Shown here piece after piece: positions 29,657 through 37,053 of a stretch of 64,000 nt of DNA. The notes beneath the pieces are model-generated. The model had not been told where the DNA came from, made no database searches, and worked only from the letters and a program-made list of their open reading frames with translations. The DNA is from Ancylobacter dichloromethanicus (GTDB lineage Bacteria > Pseudomonadota > Alphaproteobacteria > Rhizobiales > Xanthobacteraceae), in contig NZ_JAHBGC010000005.1 of the NCBI RefSeq assembly GCF_018390645.1, forward strand, positions 148,183 to 212,182. The letters run 5' to 3'. The position numbers and the translations under genes were made by a program. Positions within the stretch are counted from its first letter, which is position 1, and every line of letters starts with the position of its first letter.

Positions 29657-30625
29657 GTGACCATTTCCAACCACTCCCTTGCCGACAAGGCCGCCGAGGC
29701 GGCCGCGCGAGCGACGCCGGAGCGCCTTGTGGGGAGGGTGCGGGCGCTGTCGGACCGGGCGATCGCCTGGCTGTTCATCGCCCCCACCATCGTCCTGCTG
29801 CTGGCGATCAATATCTTTCCGCTGTTCTGGGCGATCTACCTGTCCTTCACCAATTACCGCGCCAACCGGCCCAATGCCGAGGTCAAGCATGTCGGGCTCG
29901 GCAATTATTCGCGCGTGCTGAACGACCCCGACATCTGGGCGTCGATGCAGACCACGGCGCATTTCGTGTTTTGGACCATCGTCCTGCAGACGGTGATCGG
30001 CTTCACGCTGGCCTATCTGATCGACCGCAAGTTCCGCGGCCATGCCTTCTGGACCACGCTCATCCTCATCCCGATGATGTTGTCCCCGGCCGTGGTCGGC
30101 AATTTCTGGCGCTTCCTCTACGAGCCGCAGATCGGTCTGTTCGCCTACGCGATCTCGTTCCTCACCGGCATCCCGACCTCCGAGATCCAGATGCTCGGCA
30201 GCGTGAATCTCGCGCCATGGGCCATCATCATCGTCGATACCTGGATGTGGACACCCTATGTGATGCTGATCTGCCTCGCCGGCCTGCGCTCGATCCCCGA
30301 TTACATCTACGAGGCCGCCGAAGTCGACCGCGCCTCGAACTGGCGGCAGTTCTGGTCGATCACCGTGCCGATGGCGCTGCCCTTCATCATGCTGGCGGTG
30401 CTGTTCCGCGGCATCGAGAACTTCAAGATGTTCGACATGGTGAACCTGCTCACCGGCGGCGGGCCCGGCTCGACCACCGAGGTCGCCTCGATCACGCTCA
30501 AGCGCGACGCCTTCGAGGCGTGGGCGACCGGGCGTTCTTCAGCCTTCGCCATCGTGCTGTTCGTCGCGGTATTCGGCCTCGCCAACATCTATGTCAAGGC
30601 GCTCAACAGGGTGAAGCAGCGATGA
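29657..30625 (+). CDS. ABC importer permease (MalF type), second cluster
   Basis: Inner-membrane permease, about 322 residues from GTG 29657. The start is uncertain: an ATG at 29537 would begin inside the palindromic repeat and add unrelated sequence, while GTG 29657 lacks a strong ribosome-binding site. First helix AIAWLFIAPTIVLLLAINIF. EAA loop YEAAEVDRASNWRQFWSITVP; downstream loop FDMVNLLTGGGPGSTTEVAS carries GGGPG. Overlaps the next permease by 4 bp. Forms the channel with the subunit at 30622. Confidence 0.9.
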   Translation: MTISNHSLADKAAEAAARATPERLVGRVRALSDRAIAWLFIAPTIVLLLAINIFPLFWAIYLSFTNYRANRPNAEVKHVGLGNYSRVLNDPDIWASMQTTAHFVFWTIVLQTVIGFTLAYLIDRKFRGHAFWTTLILIPMMLSPAVVGNFWRFLYEPQIGLFAYAISFLTGIPTSEIQMLGSVNLAPWAIIIVDTWMWTPYVMLICLAGLRSIPDYIYEAAEVDRASNWRQFWSITVPMALPFIMLAVLFRGIENFKMFDMVNLLTGGGPGSTTEVASITLKRDAFEAWATGRSSAFAIVLFVAVFGLANIYVKALNRVKQR

Positions 30626-31605
30626 GCCCCGCCAAGAGCACGTCAGCGACCGCTCGGTCCGTCACCACCGCCCATTCGGTGGTCGAGCCCAGCAGCCGCT
30701 CCAAGCGCATCGCCGCGACGCTGGTGATCGTCTACGCGGTGGTGACCATGATCCCGCTGGTGTGGATATTCCTCACCTCGATCAAATCGCCGCCGGATTC
30801 GATCTCCTACCCGCCGAAGATTCTCTTCACCCCCTCGATCGAGGGCTACTGCAACCTGTTCACCACCCGCACCCGGCAGACGCCGGAATACATCGCCTCG
30901 CTGCCGGAGCCGGAAGGGGTGTGCGACGCCGTCACGCGTGAGCGCAACATGGTGATCGCCGGGCCGTCCAACTTCCTGCCGCGCTTCGCCAATTCGCTGA
31001 TCATCGCCTTCGGCTCGACTTTCCTCGCGGTCGGGCTCGGCACGCTGGCGGCCTATGGCTTCTCGCGCTTCAAGGTGCCGCTGGCGGACGACCTGCTGTT
31101 CTTCATCCTGTCCACGCGGATGATGCCACCGATCGCCGTCGCCATCCCGATCTACCTTATGTACCGGCAGCTCGGCCTGTCCGACACCGCGCTCGGCATG
31201 ATGCTGCTCTACACCGCGGTAAACGTCTCGCTGGCGGTGTGGCTGCTCAAGGGCTTCATCGACGAGATCCCGCGCGAATACGAGGAGGCGGCGATGATCG
31301 ACGGTTATTCGCGGCTGCAGGCGTTCCGCAAGGTGGTGCTGCCGCAGGCGACCACCGGCATCGCGGCCACCGCGATCTTCTGCCTGATCTTCGCCTGGAA
31401 CGAATATGCCTTCGCCTCGCTGCTCACCTCCGGCAGTGCCCAGACCGCGCCGCCCTTCATTCCCACCATCATCGGCGAGGGCGGGCAGGACTGGCCGGCG
31501 GTAGCGGCGGGCACCACCATCTTCCTGGTGCCGATCCTCGTCTTCACCATCCTGCTGCGCAAGCAGCTGTTGCGTGGCATCACTTTCGGGGCGGTGCGCA
31601 AATGA
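30622..31605 (+). CDS. ABC importer permease (MalG type), second cluster
   Basis: Inner-membrane permease of 327 residues. ATG 30622 overlaps the previous stop. A first helix AATLVIVYAVVTMIPLVWIF is followed by an unusually long periplasmic loop (about residues 65-115, including EGYCNLFTTRTRQTPEYIAS and VCDAVTRERN) before helix two. EAA loop EYEEAAMIDGYSRLQAFRKV; C-terminus LLRGITFGAVRK. The long loop with two cysteines is a distinguishing feature compared with the MalG-type subunits at 15130 and 22139. Confidence 0.92.
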   Translation: MSPAKSTSATARSVTTAHSVVEPSSRSKRIAATLVIVYAVVTMIPLVWIFLTSIKSPPDSISYPPKILFTPSIEGYCNLFTTRTRQTPEYIASLPEPEGVCDAVTRERNMVIAGPSNFLPRFANSLIIAFGSTFLAVGLGTLAAYGFSRFKVPLADDLLFFILSTRMMPPIAVAIPIYLMYRQLGLSDTALGMMLLYTAVNVSLAVWLLKGFIDEIPREYEEAAMIDGYSRLQAFRKVVLPQATTGIAATAIFCLIFAWNEYAFASLLTSGSAQTAPPFIPTIIGEGGQDWPAVAAGTTIFLVPILVFTILLRKQLLRGITFGAVRK

Positions 31606-31835
31606 CCGATCCTACGCTCACCCCGCAGGGCAACGCCGCTCAGGACCTCGCGCCATCGCGCAGGCGCCCGTTGCTCCTGCGCCGCGCGCCGATGGAGGCG
31701 ATCGCCGTCACGGTGATCGCGCTCGGCTTCCTCATGCTGTTCCAGCCCTTCGCGCTGGTGCTCTACACCTATTCCCTCGTCACCCTTCTGGTCGGCACGT
31801 TCATGTTCATGATCGTGTCGAAATTCCCGGAGTAG
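31602..31835 (+). CDS. Small membrane protein of the second ABC importer operon
   Basis: A 77-residue protein starting at ATG 31602, overlapping the permease stop by 4 bp. The first 32 residues are hydrophilic and basic; two hydrophobic helices follow: EAIAVTVIALGFLMLFQPFA and LYTYSLVTLLVGTFMFMIV. No recognised family. It sits between permease and ATPase genes, a place analogous to glpU (DUF2160) in the glycerol operon, so it may be an accessory subunit of this importer. Coupled translation on both sides (4 bp upstream, 4-bp gap downstream) supports that it is a real gene. Confidence 0.8.
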   Translation: MTDPTLTPQGNAAQDLAPSRRRPLLLRRAPMEAIAVTVIALGFLMLFQPFALVLYTYSLVTLLVGTFMFMIVSKFPE

Positions 31836-31839
31836 GCGC

Positions 31840-32952
31840 ATGGCCGAGATCAGGGTCGCGCATCTGCGCAAGGCGTTCGGCGCGTTCGTGGCCGTGCAGG
31901 ATTCCAGCTTCACCGTCGCGGACGGTGAGTTTCTTGCTTTGCTGGGGCCGTCGGGCTGCGGCAAGACCACGACGCTGCGCATGATCGCCGGGCTGGAACT
32001 GCCGACCGGCGGCACCATCCGGCTCGGCGGCGAGGACGTGACGTACAAGCGAGCCAGCGAGCGCGACATCGCCTTCGTGTTCCAGCTCTTCGCGCTCTAC
32101 CCGCACATGAACGTGCGCCGGAACATCGGCTTCCCGCTGCTGGCTCAGGGCGTGCCGAGGGCGGAGATCCGCAAGCGCGTGGAGGAGACGGCGCGCCTTC
32201 TCCAGATCGACCACATTCTCGACCGGCCGGTCTCCGGCCTGGCCGGCGGCGATCGCCAGCGCGTGGCGCTGGGCCGGGCCATCGTGCGCCGGCCGATGTG
32301 CTTCCTGATGGACGAACCGCTCGGCACGCTCGACGCCGAGTTCCGCGAGGTGATGGTGCGCGAGCTGCGCGAACTGCACAACCGCATCCGCGCCACCACG
32401 GTTTATGTCACCCATGACCAGATCGAGGCCATGGCGATGGCCGACAAGATCGCGGTGATGAACCACGGCATCATCGAGCAGTTCGGCACCCCGCAGGAAA
32501 TCTACGACCGCCCGGCCTCCATGTATGTCGCCGACTTCATCGGCTCGCCGCCAATGAATTTCATCCGCTTCACCGCCGGCCTGCCCAAGGGTGCCCGCGC
32601 GGCCCGCATCGGCGCGGCGGAGGTCGAGATGCCGGAGATCCGCGCCGATGTCGCGCCCGGCGAACTGGCGCTGGGAGTGCGGCCCGAGCATGTCCGCTTC
32701 GCCGAGGCTTCGCCGCTGCGCGGGGCGATCTATGGCAGCGAATATCTCGGCACCAATCAGATCGTCACGGTGGAGACGGAGGGCGGGCTGGTGCGCGCGC
32801 GCCTGCCGGCCGACCACAGCTACGCCATCGGTGAGCCGGTCGGTCTCACCTTCAAGAGCGAGCGGCTGTCGTTGTTCGAGGCCCGTTCCGGCCGCGCCAT
32901 TCCCTCCGCACTGCATGAGGGTGCGCTTGATCGGGAGGTCCGTCATGGCTGA
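31840..32952 (+). CDS. ABC importer ATPase 1, second cluster
   Basis: ATPase of the MalK/UgpC type, 370 residues. Walker A GPSGCGKTT (36-44), Q-loop FVFQLFALYPHMNV, Walker B FLMDE and H-loop YVTHDQIEAM are intact. The signature is altered to LAGGD (134-138) instead of LSGGQ. C-terminal regulatory part has LALGVRPEHVRF. Starts 4 bp after the small membrane protein and overlaps the second ATPase gene by 8 bp. Two separate ATPase genes point to a heterodimeric motor, as in the GlpST system. Confidence 0.93.
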   Translation: MAEIRVAHLRKAFGAFVAVQDSSFTVADGEFLALLGPSGCGKTTTLRMIAGLELPTGGTIRLGGEDVTYKRASERDIAFVFQLFALYPHMNVRRNIGFPLLAQGVPRAEIRKRVEETARLLQIDHILDRPVSGLAGGDRQRVALGRAIVRRPMCFLMDEPLGTLDAEFREVMVRELRELHNRIRATTVYVTHDQIEAMAMADKIAVMNHGIIEQFGTPQEIYDRPASMYVADFIGSPPMNFIRFTAGLPKGARAARIGAAEVEMPEIRADVAPGELALGVRPEHVRFAEASPLRGAIYGSEYLGTNQIVTVETEGGLVRARLPADHSYAIGEPVGLTFKSERLSLFEARSGRAIPSALHEGALDREVRHG

Positions 32953-33961
32953 TGTGGTGCTCAAGGGCGTGAGCAAGAGCTTCGGCAAGGGCGGGAGCAA
33001 GCGCGCCGTGGACGGCATCGACCTCACCATCGCCGATGGCGAGTTCGTGGTTCTCCTCGGTCCCACCGGCGCGGGAAAGACCACCACGCTCCGCCTCATC
33101 GCCGGCATCGAGACACCGGATGCCGGCACGATCAGCATTGGCGGGCGGCCGATGGCGGGCCTTGCCCCGGCGAGCCGCGATATCGCCTTCGTTTTCCAGC
33201 AATATTCACTCTACCCGCATCTCACCGTCTACGAGAACCTCGCCTTTCCGCTGCGCTCCCCGGCGCGGCGGATGAATGGCGCGACCATCGATGCGCGGGT
33301 GCGCGAGGTGGCGAGGATGGTGCGCATCGACCACAAGCTGGAGAACCGCTCCACCCGTCTCTCCGGCGGCGAGATGCAGCGCGTCGCCATCGGCCGCGCG
33401 CTGGTGCGCCGGCCGTCGATCTACCTGATGGACGAGCCGCTCTCCTCGCTCGACGCCAAGCTGCGCGGCGAACTGCGCCTCGAGCTGAAGCGCATCCAGA
33501 AGGACCTCGGCGCGACGCTGCTCTATGTCACCCACGACCAGATCGAGGCCATGACCATGGCGGACCGCATCGGCATCCTCGCCGAGGGGCGGCTGGTGCA
33601 GATCGGCACGCCGCGGGAGATATACGCCGATCCGGCCAATCTCCACGTCGCCGCCCGGCTCGGCCAGCCGCATATCAATCTGCTGCCGGTCGGCCTCCTG
33701 CCGGATGTACCCACGCCGCCGGGAACGAAGACGATCGGCGCGCGCACCGAGCACATCGCCCTTGCGCGGGAGGCGGCGGGCAATGCGCGGGTCGACTGGA
33801 TCGAGCATCTGGGCGACCAGAATCACCTGCACATCAGGCTCGGCGAGCAGAAGCTGGTGACGCTCGCCGACCCCGACATGGCGGTGTCGCCCGGCGACCG
33901 GATCAGCCTGTCCTTGAAGAGCCCGCTCTATTTCGGCCAGGACGGCCAGCGGCTTGTATAG
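32945..33961 (+). CDS. ABC importer ATPase 2, second cluster
   Basis: Second ATPase, 338 residues from ATG 32945 (an upstream in-frame extension lies inside the previous gene and was rejected). Walker A GPTGAGKTT (39-47), signature LSGGE (139-143), Walker B YLMDE, H-loop YVTHDQIEAM. The C-terminal domain is shorter than in ATPase 1, ending SLKSPLYFGQDGQRLV. The DHA kinase gene follows after 68 bp. Likely pairs with the ATPase at 31840. Confidence 0.93.
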   Translation: MADVVLKGVSKSFGKGGSKRAVDGIDLTIADGEFVVLLGPTGAGKTTTLRLIAGIETPDAGTISIGGRPMAGLAPASRDIAFVFQQYSLYPHLTVYENLAFPLRSPARRMNGATIDARVREVARMVRIDHKLENRSTRLSGGEMQRVAIGRALVRRPSIYLMDEPLSSLDAKLRGELRLELKRIQKDLGATLLYVTHDQIEAMTMADRIGILAEGRLVQIGTPREIYADPANLHVAARLGQPHINLLPVGLLPDVPTPPGTKTIGARTEHIALAREAAGNARVDWIEHLGDQNHLHIRLGEQKLVTLADPDMAVSPGDRISLSLKSPLYFGQDGQRLV

Positions 33962-34029
33962 CAGGTGATGTGCGTTAGGGCGGACGGCGCCCGCGTCGGA
34001 TGTCGCGTCGAATGGATGGGAAGGCTGCC

Positions 34030-35664
34030 ATGAAACATTTCTTCAACCGGCGGGACAGCATCGTCACCGAAGCGCTGGACGGGCTCCTGCGCACGACGCC
34101 TCCCGGCCGGTTGGCCCGGCTCGACACCTATCCCGACATCAAGGTCGTGCTGCGGGCCGACTGGGACAAATCGAAGGTCGCCGTGGTCTCCGGCGGCGGC
34201 GCCGGGCACGAGCCTTCCCATGCCGGCTTTGTCGGCCGCGGCCTGCTCACCGCCGCCGTCTCCGGCGAGATCTTCGCCTCGCCCAGCGTCGAGGCGGTGC
34301 TCACCGCCATCCGCGCGGTGACCGGCGAATGCGGCTGCCTGCTGATCGTGAAGAATTACACCGGCGACCGGCTGAATTTCGGCCTCGCCGCCGAGCGCGC
34401 CCGCGCCGAGGGCTTCAGGGTCGAGATGGCGATCGTCGCCGACGACATCGCGTTGCCCGACATTCCCCAGCCGCGCGGCGTCGCCGGCACGCTGTTCGTG
34501 CACAAGATCGCCGGCCACCTCGCCGAGGCGGGTGCCGATCTCGCGACCGTCGCCGAGGCCGCGCGGGCAGCAGCGGCGGACATCGCCTCGCTCGGCGTGT
34601 CGCTGTCCTCCTGCTCCATTCCCGGCCAGCCCTTCGAGGCACGGCTCGGCGCCGAGGAGGGCGAATTGGGTCTGGGCATCCATGGCGAGCCGGGGGTGGA
34701 ACGCATCCCGCTGCTGCCGGCCGGCGACATCGTCGCGCTGATGAGCGAACGCCTCGCCGCGCGCCTGGATACGGCCGCCGACTACGCGCTGCTGATCAAC
34801 AATCTCGGCGCCGTGCCGCCGCTGGAGATGAGCCTGATCGCCGAGGCGCTGCTGGCCTCGCCGCTCGGGCGCGGGGTGAAGCTGGTCATCGGCCCGGCGG
34901 CGCTGATGACGGCGCTGAACATGAACGGCTTCTCGCTGTCCTATCTGCGCCTCGACGCCGCCCGCGCCGCGGCACTCGCCGCCCCGGCCGAGCCGCTGGC
35001 CTGGCGTCCGGCGGTGAAGACCGGTGCCGTCACCGTCCTGGCCGCTCCCGCTGCGCCACGCGAGGAAACCTCCCTGGCCAGCACCGACGCGGCGGCCGAG
35101 GCGTTGATCCGCAACGTCTGCGCCACGCTCATTGGGCTGGAGGAGGAACTCAACCGGCTCGACGCTCGCGCCGGCGACGGCGACACCGGCTCCACCGTTG
35201 CCACCGGCGCCCGCGCCGTCGAGGCTCGGCTGCCGACATTGCCGCTTGCGGATTCCGCCGCGACGCTCAGGGCGATCGGCGGCGAACTCGGCACCGCCAT
35301 GGGCGGGTCGAGCGGCGTGCTGCTCTCCATCTTCTTAACCGCCGCTGCGCAGTCGCGGGCGGAGGGTGCGACGATGCCGGCCGCCCTTCTCGCCGGGCTG
35401 GAGCGCGTGGTGTTCTATGGCGGCGCGGCACCCGGCGACCGCACGATGATTGACGCACTCGATCCCGCCCTGAAGGCGCTCGCGTCCGGCGGGCTCAAAG
35501 CGGCTGCGGAGGCCGCGTCGGCAGGGGCGGAAGCGACCAGGGCGATGGCGCGGGCGCGGGCCGGTCGTGCCGCCTATGTCGCCGCGCGCGACCTGGAGGG
35601 CTCGCCCGATCCCGGCGCGGTGGCGGTGGCGCGCGTGTTCGAGGCGTTGGCCGCCGGCGGCTGA
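34030..35664 (+). CDS. Fused DhaK-DhaL dihydroxyacetone/ketotetrose kinase (ATP-dependent type)
   Basis: A 544-residue single-chain kinase. The DhaK part (about 1-320) has GGGAGHEP with His60, NYTGD with Asp113 and LGIHGEPG with His218, the histidine that forms a hemiaminal with the ketone substrate. The DhaL part (about 350-544) has LDARAGDGDTGSTV with the metal-binding aspartates 378, 383 and 385. This fusion is typical of ATP-dependent DHA kinases and of ketotetrose (erythrulose) kinases. ATG 34030 is preferred, behind GGGAAGG. It lies directly after the ABC importer genes and before a separate PTS-type DHA kinase set, so the substrate may differ from DHA. Confidence 0.9.
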   Translation: MKHFFNRRDSIVTEALDGLLRTTPPGRLARLDTYPDIKVVLRADWDKSKVAVVSGGGAGHEPSHAGFVGRGLLTAAVSGEIFASPSVEAVLTAIRAVTGECGCLLIVKNYTGDRLNFGLAAERARAEGFRVEMAIVADDIALPDIPQPRGVAGTLFVHKIAGHLAEAGADLATVAEAARAAAADIASLGVSLSSCSIPGQPFEARLGAEEGELGLGIHGEPGVERIPLLPAGDIVALMSERLAARLDTAADYALLINNLGAVPPLEMSLIAEALLASPLGRGVKLVIGPAALMTALNMNGFSLSYLRLDAARAAALAAPAEPLAWRPAVKTGAVTVLAAPAAPREETSLASTDAAAEALIRNVCATLIGLEEELNRLDARAGDGDTGSTVATGARAVEARLPTLPLADSAATLRAIGGELGTAMGGSSGVLLSIFLTAAAQSRAEGATMPAALLAGLERVVFYGGAAPGDRTMIDALDPALKALASGGLKAAAEAASAGAEATRAMARARAGRAAYVAARDLEGSPDPGAVAVARVFEALAAGG

Positions 35665-35678
35665 TGGGGAGGACGCCG

Positions 35679-36296
35679 ATGCAGTTCGACGCCGCCGATC
35701 TCTCCGAACTCATCGTGCTCTGCCGCGTGGAGATCGAGCGGCATTGCGAGCATCTCGGCCGGCTCGACAGCGCCATCGGCGACGGCGACCACGGTGCCAA
35801 CATGCGGCGCGGGCTGGAGGCGGTGTATCGCGAGCGTGACGCCATTTCCGCCCTGCCGCTGCCGGCGGCGCTGGAGCGCATCGGGCTGGTATTGGTGATG
35901 AGCATCGGCGGTGCCGCCGGGCCGCTCTATGGCACGCTGCTGATGGAGCTTGGGCGGGGGATGTCGGCGGGTGAGGACGATGAGGCCGATTTCGCCGCCA
36001 TTCTCGCCCGGGCGATCGCGGCGGTGGCGCGGCGCGGGCGTTCCGGGCCGGGCGACAAGACGCTGCTGGACGTGCTCTACCCGGTGCAGGCGGAGGTCGC
36101 CGGCCACGCGGCCCCCGCCCGTATCGCCGAATGCGCCCGCGCCGCGGCGCAGGCCACGGAAATGATGCTGGCGCGCCGCGGCCGGGCGTCCTATCTCGGC
36201 GCGCGCTCGGTCGGTCACGAGGACCCCGGCGCGTCGAGCTGCGCCCTGCTCACCATGACCATCTGTCACTACCTGAAGGAGCACGCCCCGTCATGA
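35679..36296 (+). CDS. dhaL: PTS-type dihydroxyacetone kinase, ADP-binding subunit DhaL
   Basis: Carries a tightly bound ADP that is re-phosphorylated by DhaM and passes phosphate to DHA held on DhaK. 205 residues from ATG 35679, preferred over 35664 because GGGGAGGA lies just upstream. Metal-binding aspartates 30, 35 and 37 in LDSAIGDGDHGANMRRG are at the same numbers as in E. coli DhaL. SIGGAAGPLYGTLL and the late SYLGARSVGHEDPGASS segment are typical. It overlaps dhaM by 4 bp. The matching DhaK is encoded 3 kb downstream at 39196. Confidence 0.92.
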   Translation: MQFDAADLSELIVLCRVEIERHCEHLGRLDSAIGDGDHGANMRRGLEAVYRERDAISALPLPAALERIGLVLVMSIGGAAGPLYGTLLMELGRGMSAGEDDEADFAAILARAIAAVARRGRSGPGDKTLLDVLYPVQAEVAGHAAPARIAECARAAAQATEMMLARRGRASYLGARSVGHEDPGASSCALLTMTICHYLKEHAPS

Positions 36297-36694
36297 CGCC
36301 CGCGCGCAGCGCCAATGTGGGGATCGTGATCGTGTCGCACTCGCCGCTGGTGGCGCAGGGCGCCGCCGACATGGTGCGCCAGATGGTCGGCGATTGCGTG
36401 CCGCTCGCCTGGACCGGCGGCAATGTCGAAGGCGGGCTGGGCACCCATGTCGCCGGCATTCTGGCGGCGATCGAGGCGGCGTGGTCGGAGGCCGGCGTCG
36501 CCATCTTCGTCGATCTCGGCGGCGCCGAGACCAATAGCGAGGCGGCGGTGGAGATGCTCGGCCCGGCCCGCGCGGCGAAGGCCGCGATCTGCAACGCGCC
36601 GCTGGTGGAAGGCGCGGTGGTGGCGGCGGCCGAGGCCTCGGGCGGCTCGCCGCTGGCCCGCGTGGTGGCGACGGCGGAAGAGTTGTCCGCGTGA
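36293..36694 (+). CDS. dhaM: PTS-dependent DHA kinase phosphotransferase subunit DhaM (EIIA-like domain)
   Basis: A 133-residue EIIA(Man)-like domain that receives phosphate from HPr on a histidine and transfers it to DhaL-bound ADP. Active-site His16 is in IVIVSHSPLVAQGAADM. Only the EIIA-like domain is present; HPr and enzyme I are separate genes immediately downstream, whereas in some bacteria these are fused in one multiphosphoryl protein. Start ATG 36293 overlaps the dhaL stop, and its own stop overlaps the HPr start. Confidence 0.92.
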   Translation: MTPARSANVGIVIVSHSPLVAQGAADMVRQMVGDCVPLAWTGGNVEGGLGTHVAGILAAIEAAWSEAGVAIFVDLGGAETNSEAAVEMLGPARAAKAAICNAPLVEGAVVAAAEASGGSPLARVVATAEELSA

Positions 36695-37053
36695 TGGCCG
36701 AGTTCCTTCCCGTCATCGGGCGGCCTTCCGCCCATCGCTGCCAGACCGAGGTCGAGGTCACCCACGGCGTCGGGCTGCACGCCCGCCCCTCGGTCGCCTT
36801 CACCCGGCTGGCGAAAACCTTCCCCTGCACCATCGAGGTGGCGGTCGACGGATCGGCCGACTGGCTCAACGGAAAAAGCATCGTCAAGATCATCGGCGCC
36901 CGCATAAGGCGTGGAACCAGAATGAGAATTCGCGCGGAAGGCGCGCGGGCGGAAGAGGCGATCGCGGCGCTGAGCGAACTGGTGAGGCGCGATTTCGACG
37001 AGGACCGCAAGGCGGGCCGGGCGGACGGGCGGGTCGATGGCCGCCCCGCGTGA
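36694..37053 (+). CDS. HPr-like phosphocarrier protein of the DHA phosphorelay
   Basis: A 119-residue HPr-fold protein, longer than the usual 85-90 because of extra N- and C-terminal tails. Active His29 is in THGVGLHARPSVAFTRLAK, the canonical GLHARP motif. NGKSIVKIIGARIRRGTRMRI matches the region around the regulatory serine and the following strand. A basic/acidic tail (RRDFDEDRKAGRADGR) follows. ATG 36694 overlaps the dhaM stop (TGATG); a GTG one codon earlier is an alternative. The gene overlaps the enzyme I gene by 17 bp. It likely passes phosphate from enzyme I to DhaM. Confidence 0.93.
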   Translation: MAEFLPVIGRPSAHRCQTEVEVTHGVGLHARPSVAFTRLAKTFPCTIEVAVDGSADWLNGKSIVKIIGARIRRGTRMRIRAEGARAEEAIAALSELVRRDFDEDRKAGRADGRVDGRPA

